A stretch of 64,000 nt of DNA, taken from Helianthus annuus (Eukaryota > Streptophyta > Magnoliopsida > Asterales > Asteraceae). A model generated the notes under the pieces. That model saw only the letters and a list, made by a program, of their open reading frames with translations. It did no database searches and was not told where the DNA came from. A program made the translations under genes and the position numbers. Of this stretch, positions 44,016 through 55,267 are shown piece after piece (position 1 is the stretch's first letter; each line of letters opens with the position of its first letter). The DNA lies in assembly GCF_002127325.2 (NCBI RefSeq), contig NC_035436.2:20371645-20435644 (forward strand). The letters are read 5' to 3'.

Positions 44016-44651
44016 CCGTCCCAGGGGCCTGATCGTCTTGACACTTGATTGTTTTGAAGGTTTTGCAGTTTTGATTGAGACAGCGTGATAACGTGCCAAA
44101 CAACAGAAACCTCGTCAAGACTCTAGTGATCTGATCGAACAGGAATCACCCTAGTCCGACCAGTTAACTGTTCGAGACGGTGGTTCATGTTTAACCCGAA
44201 ATCGGTTGTCTCTTAGATAGAATTCAAATCTTGAACCAACCCATCACTAAGAAGGAGTATAAGATCAGAACAAGCTCCGATTCTATCGGTTTTGAGTGCA
44301 TTGAGTGTAAAAGAGTTGAAAGAAAGTTGGAAAACCATCTTTCAATCCTTTTAACCATGGATATGTGTAGATCTATATGAAAACATTGTTTAATCTTGTG
44401 GAAATCCTTCGGATCTGAGTTGTTCTTGGTGGAATGAAGCCAATACTTGAAGTTCATAAGAACTCCATGATGACATCATCCTAGAACACCTCAAATCCAT
44501 TGATTTCACGGTCAAAAGGTGAGATTCAAAAGAGAGAATGATGAAGAAGTGTGTGTAGATCATAGAAGTACAAGATTTAGGTTGAAAACTTACAAGAATC
44601 GCGAGAAATCGAGAGAAAAAAGAGATTGAGTGCGGCTGGTCGAGTAGAGAG

Positions 44652-44677
44652 CTGTCACATCACAAGTGATGTGACAG
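44652..44677. repeat. 26-bp near-perfect palindrome beside the E LTR TATA box
   Basis: Two 12-bp arms (CTGTCACATCAC and its reverse complement) are separated by AA. On the element's strand it lies about 6-31 nt after the TATA box, i.e. at the expected transcription start. A keeps only a TGTCAC remnant there. Confidence 0.85.
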
Positions 44678-44682
44678 GAGGG

Positions 44683-44691
44683 TATTTATAG
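44683..44691 (-). promoter_or_regulatory. TATA box of element E LTR
   Basis: CTATAAATA on the minus strand, aligned with the TATA boxes in both LTRs of A. Confidence 0.68.
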
Positions 44692-44855
44692 GGTTTCCAA
44701 AAGAGGAAAGTTCCTAGGGTCGAGTGGGTCACTGATCGGATGACTGTCCGATCGGATGGCAACCCGATCGGATGGCAATCCGATCGGTTGGCCATCCGAT
44801 CGAGTGGTCACTCGATCGAGTGGCTCCAACGTTTGAGTTTCGGCGTTTCGTTTCA

Positions 44856-46710
44856 TGTATGATAGGTGTAGACATGGTGGTGTAAGCATACATATATTCG
44901 CGAACACGAAGTCGATCTTATGTACATGGTTGTATAGCCGGGAAGATGTGTGGTGCGTCGAGCACGTGCGCACGATTCTCCTTATGAACGACATATATGA
45001 ACTTGAGTAGCTCTCTTAGTGTACGTAAATATAGTCGTGCTCGGTTGAATGTGTATTGTATAATAAGAAACCTGCCAATCTGAATATATGTGTATATATA
45101 TCTGAACTATGTATGCATATGTGAGGCTATGATAATATGAGTGATGTTTGATTCAAATGATGATGTAACTGTTCATTTGATAATGTGATGTGGTTTGAAG
45201 AATATAAAATCGTGATGAACAATGTGGTTATCATTGCAAGGTGGAACGGTACTGTTACAAAATGATTATGTGATCATGAGGGGGTTGGTCGCATAGTGGG
45301 GTGGGCTGACACGGTTCTCAGGTCACACACCCCTAACATGTCATACACTTGGGTTGGGTTTTACTTATTAGTTGGGCCGCACATACTCTTAAAGTGGGCC
45401 AATACCCTGATTCAATCACACACCTATTGTGTTGAGCTAGGTTGGATCGCAACCGGGGCACCAAGTCAAACACTTGGTTCAGTCGCACAAGTCTTGGGGT
45501 TTGGGTTTAGTGGGCCGGTGGAGTTGGGTCACACACGTTGACATTAGTTGCACATTGCATGTTTGGGCTGAACATATTTGTGTCAAGTCACATACACTTA
45601 ATGAGCCATAATTGAACTATTGCATATTGTTGAGTTATGGTCCTGATTACACATCACCCAATAATATTAATATGTGAAACATGAAACATGAAATGGATAA
45701 TAATTGTATGTGGAATACGGAACATGAAATATGACTGTGTACATGTGGTTAGCCTATGTGAAATAATTTGTGAGCTACTGGAATGCGAAACTGATTGTGA
45801 CCCAGATGCTTGTTGTGTATTATGTGAACTTGCATATTTACTTGGGCGTACATCGAACTGTTGTTATGTGACATTGGGAAATATGAACTTGTGATGTGGG
45901 TGTACTTATGGCTCGAACACTAGCTGTAACATGGGTGATGATATGTGCCATACTTGCTTATTATTTGTGAAACTTGTACAAAGAATATGTGATTTTTTGT
46001 GTAAACCAAGGTGAGTTCACTACATTCGAGCATGCGTCCCAGTGGTTGGGGACAGTCAGTGGTTTGGGTAAAAACGGGTATATTGGTTAATATTCTCACC
46101 TATCATTTTTGTAAGTCCCTTATTATGTTACCTGGAGGGTAACGGGTATTAGTTGGTAGCGCTACTTAGGTTTGGCACCCTCACACCGCTCCTAGAGAGG
46201 ACGGATGTGAACTAATGACCCAGTCGTGGCCCAGTACTAGATAGGAGTACGTGGGAAGGGCAGTCATGTATTTCAGGAGCCGTCTTGTTCGGAATTGAGA
46301 TATTAACAATATTACTTGCATTGGTTATTGAACTGTTTTACATTCAACTGGTAACAAACGTTTTCTTAAACTGTGGACTCGCCAGCTTTGTCTGATACAC
46401 TTGTTACATGCTCGCAGGTCGTTAGGTGATTGAAACAGGAGCTTGCTGGCTGGAGAGCAAGAGTGGTCATGGTCATATCAACGGGATTATTTGTCAAATA
46501 CTTATTTATTATGATTGAATTCGTATTTACCTTATGGTACTTTAATGCTTCCGCTGAACTTGTGATTTTGAATAACTTATGATTGGAATTGTTATTACTT
46601 AATGGATGGAACTTTATTACAACTTGTGATTCAATGTAATTAGTGGCTCATTGCTAGTAGTCACACGCCTAACAGGGACACTCCCTAGGTGGTAATTTGA
46701 GGGTGTGACA
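44856..46710 (+). mobile_element. Element F 5' LTR, truncated at its 5' end
   Basis: Matches 52017-53871 of the 3' LTR base for base except for about two substitutions (for example at 45787 versus 52948). It ends GAGGGTGTGACA before the PBS. The first part of U3 is absent. Confidence 0.92.
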
Positions 46711-46713
46711 GTT

Positions 46714-46725
46714 TGGTATCAGAGC
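46714..46725 (+). promoter_or_regulatory. Primer binding site of element F
   Basis: TGGTATCAGAGC lies 3 nt after the 5' LTR end, complementary to initiator tRNA-Met. Confidence 0.93.
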
Positions 46726-48120
46726 CACTGGTTATAGTGAACTTGGTTTTAAAACGTTTTTATAAAACCAGACTATAACCGAACTGATCTGAAATCGACC
46801 ATGACACTCAGCTCCAGACTGCAAGGTTCGTCTCTCGTTTACTCATTGCACAGCATAACTAGTGAATACTTACATATGATATTGCATGTGATTGCACGTT
46901 TAGCACAACAATATGAATTCATGTATTACTTGCAAGTGTTAAGTGATTGATAGTGTGGTGTTACCCTAGAGATTCGTGACCCCTGTTTTGTGATATTCTT
47001 TGGTTGACATCTAAGTTTGAGGAACCATTTGACATGAGTTAGGAGGAACTGAGATGAGCATGCAAATCACGATATTATTGTGGGTGCACACATAATAATA
47101 GTGTGGGGTGCATGTGAGTCCTAGTGAGGCTTAACGAGTGAAAAAAATGGGGTTCTGCTATGTTATTTGATCAATGTGAAACGTAACAAGTCTATAGAAG
47201 TCATAGTAGTGATTGTCTCCTACTCGAATATGACCTTTTCACTCCTCTCTGAATCCTTTCGAATCTTGATGCTATCGAGTATTACCTGAACACCCATCTG
47301 AACGCCCCGCGAACTGGGTAGAACGATAGGTGCTTGTACGAACGTCCCTGGGATGGATGTTGCAACGTCAATGATTGGTCTATACCTTTCTCATTCCTCT
47401 TCGTTCGCTGGAACTCAATGTATTGACGTCTTAGACTCCGAAGCGTGATCACTCCTGTAACACTCTCGCAGCATACTGCATATTACTCTATCGACTTGCT
47501 AAATCGATGGACAAAAGGGTGAGCGTAGTATTTTACCAACCTCAGTAATTGGACAACCCTGATTACCGGCAACGAGCACTAGCAAATTGACTTCGATCGA
47601 ATTCTTAACCCTAGTCAGCGACTCGTGGGAGTCGACTCTTACGAATCAATCGAGACCTAAGCGATGACAACAGATTATAGTATGGAATATGTAGCTACCA
47701 GCACAGTGAGTGGCGCATGGCACAGAATGTGAAAAGATGGACTTTGATGGTGAAAGATCGTAGGGCATCGCTTCAAGCAACGGCATTGGAGGCAACAGTC
47801 GCGGCAACATCAAGGTACTCGTAATCGTAGTCTACAGCATGGAAACTAAGGTGACATAGACAGGGATTGACCGTTGCTAAGTCAAGACGTCAACAACCAA
47901 AGGAATAATGATAGTATTGGGAATCCTCACAACCATAACAACACTTGAAATGATGCTCGTGGAAGGACATTTAGGATTGGCGTAGACGACGCCAAGCATA
48001 GCAGCAACATGGTAGCTAGTATGGGTAGCAAATCGCTTCGTCTCTGTTCTGGTTAACCCTGACGCTTCTTAAAGCCGAACCTGTTGTGGAATTGACTAAG
48101 GGCAAGACAATCGAAATCTC
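46726..48120 (+). other. Element F leader/gag region, no readable coding
   Basis: About 1.4 kb between the PBS and the protease relic. No gag motif can be read in any frame; gag here is either decayed beyond recognition or lost. Confidence 0.6.
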
Positions 48121-50900
48121 ATAGGTTTGTTGGGATGCAAACTCGACCTTGTGGGACAAGTGTTCAACATCGGTCTTCATTCTACTACCCCTGATGGTTA
48201 CAATGCAGTAGTTAGTGTGGATTGGTTATTCAGAAATCGCGTAGACATACCTTGTGAGGAGAAAATTTTGTGTGGAGAATCGTTATTTGTACTAAAGCAA
48301 CAGAGTGGTGCAAGGGTTAGCGCCATTTCAACTATGAAGGCCCAGAAGTGTCTACGGAGGGATCACCCCGCCACGTTAGCAACCGTTACTGATATTGTTC
48401 GTGATTCCTCTCAGTGTGCTACCCGGGGAGCTTTCAGACTTACTTCCACCACTGTTAGGCCGAATCTCAGTTAGATCTCTCGACAGGGGCAACCCTGGTC
48501 ATTCGTGCTATATACCGTCTTGCACCAGGAGGGTTGCAAGGACTATCTACAGGAATGGTTGGACAGGAGTTTTATTGGACATAGTTTTTGTTCGCTTTGG
48601 GGAGCCCCAGCTATATTCAGGGAGATAAAGCCTTTTCGTATGTGTACTGATTATCCAGAACTCAGCAGGGTGACAATCAAGAACTGTTTTCCTCGACCAT
48701 GTATTGACGGAAGACCAAGAGGAGAATGTTCCTACAACGACATATCAAACGCAGTGTGGCCTTTGCAACGTTGTATTCCATGACCTTTGGGCTAATCATC
48801 ACACCAGCAGCTTTATTGATCACATGAATCAACTATGCTTATTGATGACGTGTCGAATTACTTCCAGGAGAAAGGAACATCATGGACGACATCTATATCA
48901 TATTTTAGGGCTCCTAAGTGAGGAGCCATTGCGTGTGAAGTCTTGTTAAATGTAACATCTAGATTCGAGAGATGCATTTTGATCATGTAACCAACGAAGT
49001 GGGAATGCACGTGGATCTTGGTAGGATCCATTTGGTTAGAAACTGATCGACACCAAAGATTCCTTCGAGGATACAATAATTTCTTGGTTTCGCTGAATAC
49101 TATCGCAGATTCATCACTGGATTTTCGAAGATCGCGCAGCTTGAATTTCTTTAGCACAGCAGGGTGCTGTGTTCGGGGAAGACAAAACAGGAGGACTTCT
49201 TTTCAGCTTTCAAATCCCAACTTTGCAATACACTGAGCATCATTTTTACCCAAGGGTACGGGTGATCTAGTGGTGTACCATGACGGTTCAAATCAGAGTC
49301 CCAGTTTCACATCGATGCAACATGAGAAGGGGATGGCTTACAAGAAGAAGGGCACGAGTCACAACCTGAGGTGGGAGCCTTGGTCTTTGGATCTAAGTTG
49401 GAGGCATTACTTGGACGGTACCCAATGCACTACCTAGACCGATCACAAGGGCCTCCCGTGTACCCTTGTTTGAATAGAGCTAAACATGTGATAACAACGT
49501 TGGATGGGACTTTTGAATGAATGCAACCATAAAACCTGGACGTGCACAAGCTTTGCAGCTCGCTATCGACTCTAACATACCTGATCAGACTCACCTTGTT
49601 CAAACTGAAGAACTGAAGGAAGAGAGAGTTCTCAAGATTGACCCATGCGGGGCATGGAGCAGCAACCTTTGGCGGGTCGGACGATATTCGCTACCTCATG
49701 GAACGAAGGTGGACCTAATTATACGGCAATTGTGTGGAATTTATGTTGACCAAAGCACACCAGCCTTGATATTCTAGTCGTCTGGGTTTTGATGAGAGAT
49801 ATTAAGATCAATAAATTTCGTACTGGTGATCGGGTATGAAGGTCCACCTGGCGATGTATGTGAATGATGTTTGACTTGTGGGAAAGTCAAGGTGGAGTAT
49901 CAGCAACCAGAAACACCCATATGGAAATGAGAACAGACTGCCATGGATTTTGTCGCTAGTCTACTTAAAACTCGAAACAGAAACAATATCACCTGGGTGA
50001 TCGTTGATTGTCTCATGTAACCAATACACCCTCTTACAATCAAGGAAACTGACGGGTCTTCACAGCTTGTGAACATTCCTCTGAGAGAGACGGCTATTTA
50101 GGCAAGAGGTGCCAACTCCCGTATCCCTGAATTTGATCCATACCCGATTTATGACAGGCGCTACACAACACTATTGGCACACGACTAGATACGAGCATGT
50201 GTGGGATTGACTTAGTAGAAATTGGAAGGACACGTACCTCTGGCTGAGTTCTACTGTAGTAGTTATCATTCTAGTATTCAGACAACTCTGTTTGAGGCAT
50301 TGCATGGGCAGTAACGCTAATCTCCTTGTTGGATTAAGGTGGGTGACAACCTAATCACAGGTCCAGGACTTGTACTCGAAACTCTGGGGAAGATTGCTTG
50401 AATCAGAAATCGTTTGGCGGCAACGGGTGACCGTCAGGAAAGTCGATAAGCTTAAGAAACACTGGGAGTTCGCTGTAGGCGATTGAATCATGTTGAAAGT
50501 CATACCCCGGGAGGGTGCGGTGCGCTTTGGGAAGCGTGGCAAGCTTATTTTACGTTAAGTTGGGCCATTCAAAACCTTGGAAAGAGTCGACAACATGTCC
50601 TACAAACTCGAGTTACCCGACGAATGGGGTAACGTGCACGATGACATTTATGTCTCGAATCTAAGGCAGTGTTTGTCCGATGAAACACTCGTGACATCTT
50701 TACCAGAGTCTAAGGTTATCTAACCAGTTGTAATTATCAAGGAATCTATCGAAAGCATGGACCGAGAAGTCAGGGTTCGTTAGCATAAGTCGTATGACAA
50801 TCGTGAGAGTTTGTTGAAACTCAGGACGTGAACTGGAGTTCGCGTGAGAACGTAAAGATCTGTTAAAACCCTCTTATCCTCAACGGTTCAAGTGATTGAA
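48121..50900 (+). pseudogene. Element F pol relic (protease, RT, integrase)
   Basis: Fragments in several + frames follow gypsy order: protease (YNAVVSVDWLFRNRVDIPCE, 48127-48300), RT (FRMCTDYPELSRVTIKNCFP at about 48630-48690, then TTYQTQCGLCNVVF and SFIDHMNQLC at 48720-48840), a FLRGYNN-type remnant of the FLGLAGYY motif (49050-49100), an integrase remnant (ITWVIVDCLM near 49990-50020), and chromodomain-side sequence to about 50870. Many stops and frameshifts, and spacing between motifs shorter than in A, indicate internal deletions. RT's active-site segment was not found. Confidence 0.75.
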
Positions 50901-50922
50901 CCAACTTTTGTGGTCATTGGCG

Positions 50923-51074
50923 AATTTCGGGACGAAATTTCCTTTCAAGTTGGGGATGATGTGGTACCCGGGAAAATCCACAGTCACCCTGATCTAACAT
51001 CTTGCTGCTTGGGATTACTTGTCTTGCATTGCTTATCAAATTTCGGGACGAAATTTCTTTCAAGTTGGGGATGA
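50923..51074 (+). promoter_or_regulatory. Duplicated hairpin-plus-polypurine module at the 3' end of F
   Basis: AAATTTCG, GGA, CGAAATTT (8-bp stem) followed by a TTCAAGTTGGGGATGATGTG string occurs at 50923-50960 and again at 51038-51078. The second copy is the functional one, 21 nt before the 3' LTR. The first is followed by GTACCCGGG in place of the LTR. Confidence 0.85.
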
Positions 51075-53871
51075 TGTGACAACCCGAACTTTCAAGGGTA
51101 GTAACGTGTAATCTGGTGATCGTAACTTCTCGATATCTCTTTTAATGTTTGAATGTTCTGTGCGGTGATAACCCCATTAAACTTAAACCTAAAACGTATG
51201 ATAACTCGGTTAGTTACATTTACTTATAGAATTGGGCCACACTTAACATTAACAGCATATGTTTATGCTTTTGGGCTGCGTGTAAGGATAGGTTTCCTTG
51301 GGCCAATCGTTTATGTCTTTGGGCCGCTACCATCATTAGTTAGACTCGGCCCATTCTCTCTTTCTCCTCATGTTACGTAAGTACATTGTAATAGGAGATA
51401 ACTTATTATTGCAAACCCTATATTTCCCTAATCAAGAAACGGCAGAAAACCATATCCCCTCGTCATCTCCTTCATTGAAATAAAAAAAAATAAATAAAAA
51501 ATAAACCAAACCCTAACATCTCCACTTCAAACTTGCGGCAGCCATCATCAACCGCTTTTCAGCCGATATACAACCGCCGATCACTGGTAAGGTCTCACCC
51601 CTTCGTCCGCAATTCTTTAAGTTAGCATTGTTGTCGCAGTTCTTCGTGACGGTTTCGGTTTCGGTTTTGGTTGTGAATTCATGTTAAGTGGAACCATGTT
51701 TATATATAAATACATTTGTGTTGCAAACTTGGTTAGGGTGTGTGAACTGGTACGCATGAGTGCATAACAAAACTATAGACATGAATGGTATGAAAGTGAT
51801 GTATGTGATGTTAGGTATGAACGTGTCGCATGAACGGGTAACCAGAACTTGTTGAGCTGATCGTACATGTAAACATAACCATAGGTTCATGATTGTGTGT
51901 GGACAAGAAACGCGTTGACGATGTCGAATATATCCGTGAATATATATATGCCTTTGGGTGGGTGATTTCATGCAACTGTTGATAATTATATGTGTATAAT
52001 GGGACATAAGTGAATCTGTATGATAGGTGTAGACATGGTGGTGTAAGCATACATATATTCGCGAACACGAAGTCGATCTTATGTACATGGTTGTATAGCC
52101 GGGAAGATGTGTGGTGCGTCGAGCACGTGCGCACGATTCTCCTTATGAACGACATATATGAACTTGAGTAGCTCTCTTAGTGTACGTAAATATAGTCGTG
52201 CTCGGTTGAATGTGTATTGTATAATAAGAAACCTGCCAATCTGAATATATGTGTATATATATCTGAACTATGTATGCATATGTGAGGCTATGATAATATG
52301 AGTGATGTTTGATTCAAATGATGATGTAACTGTTCATTTGATAATGTGATGTGGTTTGAAGAATATAAAATCGTGATGAACAATGTGGTTATCATTGCAA
52401 GGTGGAACGGTACTGTTACAAAATGATTATGTGATCATGAGGGGGTTGGTCGCATAGTGGGGTGGGCTGACACGGTTCTCAGGTCACACACCCCTAACAT
52501 GTCATACACTTGGGTTGGGTTTTACTTATTAGTTGGGCCGCACATACTCTTAAAGTGGGCCAATACCCTGATTCAATCACACACCTATTGTGTTGAGCTA
52601 GGTTGGATCGCAACCGGGGCACCAAGTCAAACACTTGGTTCAGTCGCACAAGTCTTGGGGTTTGGGTTTAGTGGGCCGGTGGAGTTGGGTCACACACGTT
52701 GACATTAGTTGCACATTGCATGTTTGGGCTGAACATATTTGTGTCAAGTCACATACACTTAATGAGCCATAATTGAACTATTGCATATTGTTGAGTTATG
52801 GTCCTGATTACACATCACCCAATAATATTAATATGTGAAACATGAAACATGAAATGGATAATAATTGTATGTGGAATACGGAACATGAAATATGACTGTG
52901 TACATGTGGTTAGCCTATGTGAAATAATTTGTGAGCTACTGGAATGCAAAACTGATTGTGACCCAGATGCTTGTTGTGTATTATGTGAACTTGCATATTT
53001 ACTTGGGCGTACATCGAACTGTTGTTATGTGACGTTGGGAAATATGAACTTGTGATGTGGGTGTACTTATGGCTCGAACACTAGCTGTAACATGGGTGAT
53101 GATATGTGCCATACTTGCTTATTATTTGTGAAACTTGTACAAAGAATATGTGATTTTTTGTGTAAACCAAGGTGAGTTCACTACATTCGAGCATGCGTCC
53201 CAGTGGTTGGGGACAGTCAGTGGTTTGGGTAAAAACGGGTATATTGGTTAATATTCTCACCTATCATTTTTGTAAGTCCCTTATTATGTTACCTGGAGGG
53301 TAACGGGTATTAGTTGGTAGCGCTACTTAGGTTTGGCACCCTCACACCGCTCCTAGAGAGGACGGATGTGAACTAATGACCCAGTCGTGGCCCAGTACTA
53401 GATAGGAGTACGTGGGAAGGGCAGTCATGTATTTCAGGAGCCGTCTTGTTCGGAATTGAGATATTAACAATATTACTTGCATTGGTTATTGAACTGTTTT
53501 ACATTCAACTGGTAACAAACGTTTTCTTAAACTGTGGACTCGCCAGCTTTGTCTGATACACTTGTTACATGCTCGCAGGTCGTTAGGTGATTGAAACAGG
53601 AGCTTGCTGGCTGGAGAGCAAGAGTGGTCATGGTCATATCAACGGGATTATTTGTCAAATACTTATTTATTATGATTGAATTCGTATTTACCTTATGGTA
53701 CTTTAATGCTTCCGCTGAACTTGTGATTTTGAATAACTTATGATTGGAATTGTTATTACTTAATGGATGGAACTTTATTACAACTTGTGATTCAATGTAA
53801 TTAGTGGCTCATTGCTAGTAGTCACACGCCTAACAGGGACACTCCCTAGGTGGTAATTTGAGGGTGTGACA
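51075..53871 (+). mobile_element. Element F 3' LTR (2797 bp)
   Basis: It runs from TGTGACAACCCG to GAGGGTGTGACA. The first part contains several TGGGCC/TGGGCT motifs (51230-51355) and a leader-like CCCTAA-containing stretch near 51415-51600. After 53871 the LTR of E resumes. Confidence 0.92.
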
Positions 53872-54079
53872 AAACATGCGATAAACATCAATTAAACCTC
53901 GATTATTATTAAGTACTCCACATAATACAAAAAATGCGAAAGAATAGATATATTATCTACAAGTCAAAGAAGTCAAAACAGGAGTTGAGCAAGGAGTGAC
54001 AGATCGCAATTAGCAATCTTTTCTTCCTTTGACTTCAATCCTGACTTTGACTTTGACTTTCCAAACATGGGGTGTTACA
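53872..54079 (-). mobile_element. Element E 3' LTR, segment 3 (U3 start)
   Basis: It aligns with the right ends of both LTRs of A, including the repeated TTTGACTTTGACTT-type string and the terminal ATGGGGTGTTACA. On the element's strand this is the first 208 bp of the 3' LTR. Confidence 0.88.
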
Positions 54080-54188
54080 GCCTCCCCTACTTAAGGGAAT
54101 TTCGTCCCGAAATTAGGTCGAAGCCGTAACAAATAACTGCGAGTACTTCGCCTTCATGTCGCTTTCGAGTTCCCAAGTGAACTCTGCG
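54080..54188 (-). pseudogene. Element E last codons of pol, pre-PPT hairpin and polypurine tract
   Basis: The minus-strand purine tract GGGGAGGC abuts the LTR at 54080. AATTTCG, GGA, CGAAATT (54098-54114) is a perfect 7-bp stem. Upstream the sequence matches the last codons of A's integrase (chromodomain-like tail). It is cut at 54188 by copia element G. Confidence 0.85.
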
Positions 54189-54655
54189 TGTTGGTGCACT
54201 GATGTCTGTTAACTTTGTCTTTATTGAGTCTTGTATTGTATTAGTTAGATCAGGGCACGGAAATCGAGAAAACAGTATTTTAGGATAATTTCGCTTGAAA
54301 TGGGTTTAATGTCATTTCAAACGAAATTAGGAAGTTTCATGCGAAATCAGTATTCCGCACGGAATTAGGTAATATCGCATGAACATGTAATTCCGCTTGA
54401 AGCTGTTTCGTGCGGAATTAGTGGCCTATAAATACCTGTAGTGCCTGTGTCATTTAAAAATGGAATTAAGAGAGAGATTTCAGAGCCGAGATGCTGTCGG
54501 ATGTTTTTTTTTTGAATTGTAAAAGCTCAGGAAATCAGTAAAAGAAGATAATTAGAAATTATCAAGCTGTGTTACGTCAATTTCATTGATTCCGCCTTTG
54601 ATTTTGATGTTGAACTCTTCAGATTGACTCGTTAGGGTCATACGATGATCCAACA
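54189..54655 (+). mobile_element. Element G 5' LTR (467 bp)
   Basis: Starts TGTTGGTGCACTG and ends ATCCAACA, giving the TGTTGG/CCAACA inverted termini typical of copia LTRs. It contains CTATAAATAC at 54426-54435, and repeated AATTTCGCTTGAA, TTCCGCACGGAATTA and related strings. Only this LTR is present. Confidence 0.9.
54426..54435 (+). promoter_or_regulatory. TATA box of element G LTR
   Basis: CTATAAATAC, 237 bp into the LTR, a canonical plant TATA box. Transcription would start near 54460. Confidence 0.72.
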
Positions 54656-54657
54656 AG

Positions 54658-54669
54658 TGGTATCAGAGC
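54658..54669 (+). promoter_or_regulatory. Primer binding site of element G
   Basis: TGGTATCAGAGC lies 2 nt after the LTR, complementary to initiator tRNA-Met. Confidence 0.93.
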
Positions 54670-54889
54670 TCAGGACGAGGAGTTCATACCAATTCAGCTT
54701 GATTTCATCGGATTCTCTCACTTCTACTTCTACTCCTTCTTTTTCAATTTGAACAAGTTTTAACGGTCAAAATGGCTTAAATTTCACACATGATAAGCGA
54801 AACATAGTTTTAACGAATCCTTGAAAGTTTTGGACCTTAATTCGAACTAATTCAGATAAAAAGTGGTAATTTCACTTGAACAAGAGTTC

Positions 54890-55210
54890 GGACTTGCTGA
54901 CATCATCATAATTCCGCACGAAATTATCTTACTAATTTCGCACGGAATAACATTTTGGATCTAATCTTGCTTGAAACTGATTGATCAGTTTAAACGAAAT
55001 CTAATTTCGTTTGTAGATTCCACACGAAATTATAGTTCCGCACCAAAATAGTTAATTTCGTTTGAACATACGTTAATTTCACGCGGAATCACATTCTGTT
55101 TGGTAATCCCGTTTGAAAACCTAATTTCGTGTGAAAGATCTTGATCTCGCTTAAGTTGTGATTTCGCTTGAAATCATAATTTCGCTTGAGCTGATTTCGT
55201 TTGAAGTTGT
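54890..55210 (+). repeat. Dispersed AATTTCG(C/T)TTGAA and AATTCCGCACGAAATT-type motifs in the leader of G
   Basis: More than ten short variants of two related motifs (AATTTCGTTTGAA-like and ATTCCGCACGAAATT-like) are packed in about 300 bp; similar copies occur in the LTR (54284-54420). Several are imperfect palindromes. They lie between PBS and gag. Confidence 0.75.
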
Positions 55211-55267
55211 TTTTCAAAATTTCAAAAATTTTCTAAGTGCTTGTTGATTGTTTCAGGTATTTGAAAG

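Larger units (their letters stand above)
43881..44855 (-). mobile_element. Element E 3' LTR, segment 2
   Basis: E's LTR resumes after the second TTGAT (43876-43880). It carries the 16-bp palindromic minisatellite (43936-44015), a second block of similar motifs (about 44730-44820), a minus-strand TATA box (44683-44691) and a 26-bp palindrome (44652-44677). It ends abruptly at 44855 against the truncated 5' LTR of F. By comparison with A, some of E's LTR is missing between here and 53872. Confidence 0.82.
44856..53871 (+). mobile_element. Element F: gypsy-derived retrotransposon, + strand, 5' end deleted, decayed interior
   Basis: A truncated 5' LTR (44856-46710), a PBS (46714-46725), a 4.36-kb interior with heavily decayed protease, RT and integrase, a polypurine tract (to 51074) and a full 3' LTR (51075-53871, 2797 bp). 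The shared 1855 bp of the LTRs align without net gaps at an offset of 7161 and I noticed only two substitutions. The first 942 bp of the 5' LTR are missing, together with neighbouring E sequence, so a single deletion is likely. Because of it the TSD cannot be verified (right flank AAACA). Confidence 0.88.

Noticed and set aside
45296..45894. Two + strand open frames repeated at 52457-53055
   Set aside because: They fall inside both LTRs of F; their identity reflects recent LTR duplication, and they carry no recognised domain.
48858..49157. Minus-strand open frame across the pol relic of F
   Set aside because: The opposite strand carries gypsy RT remnants in the right order, so this frame is a shadow.
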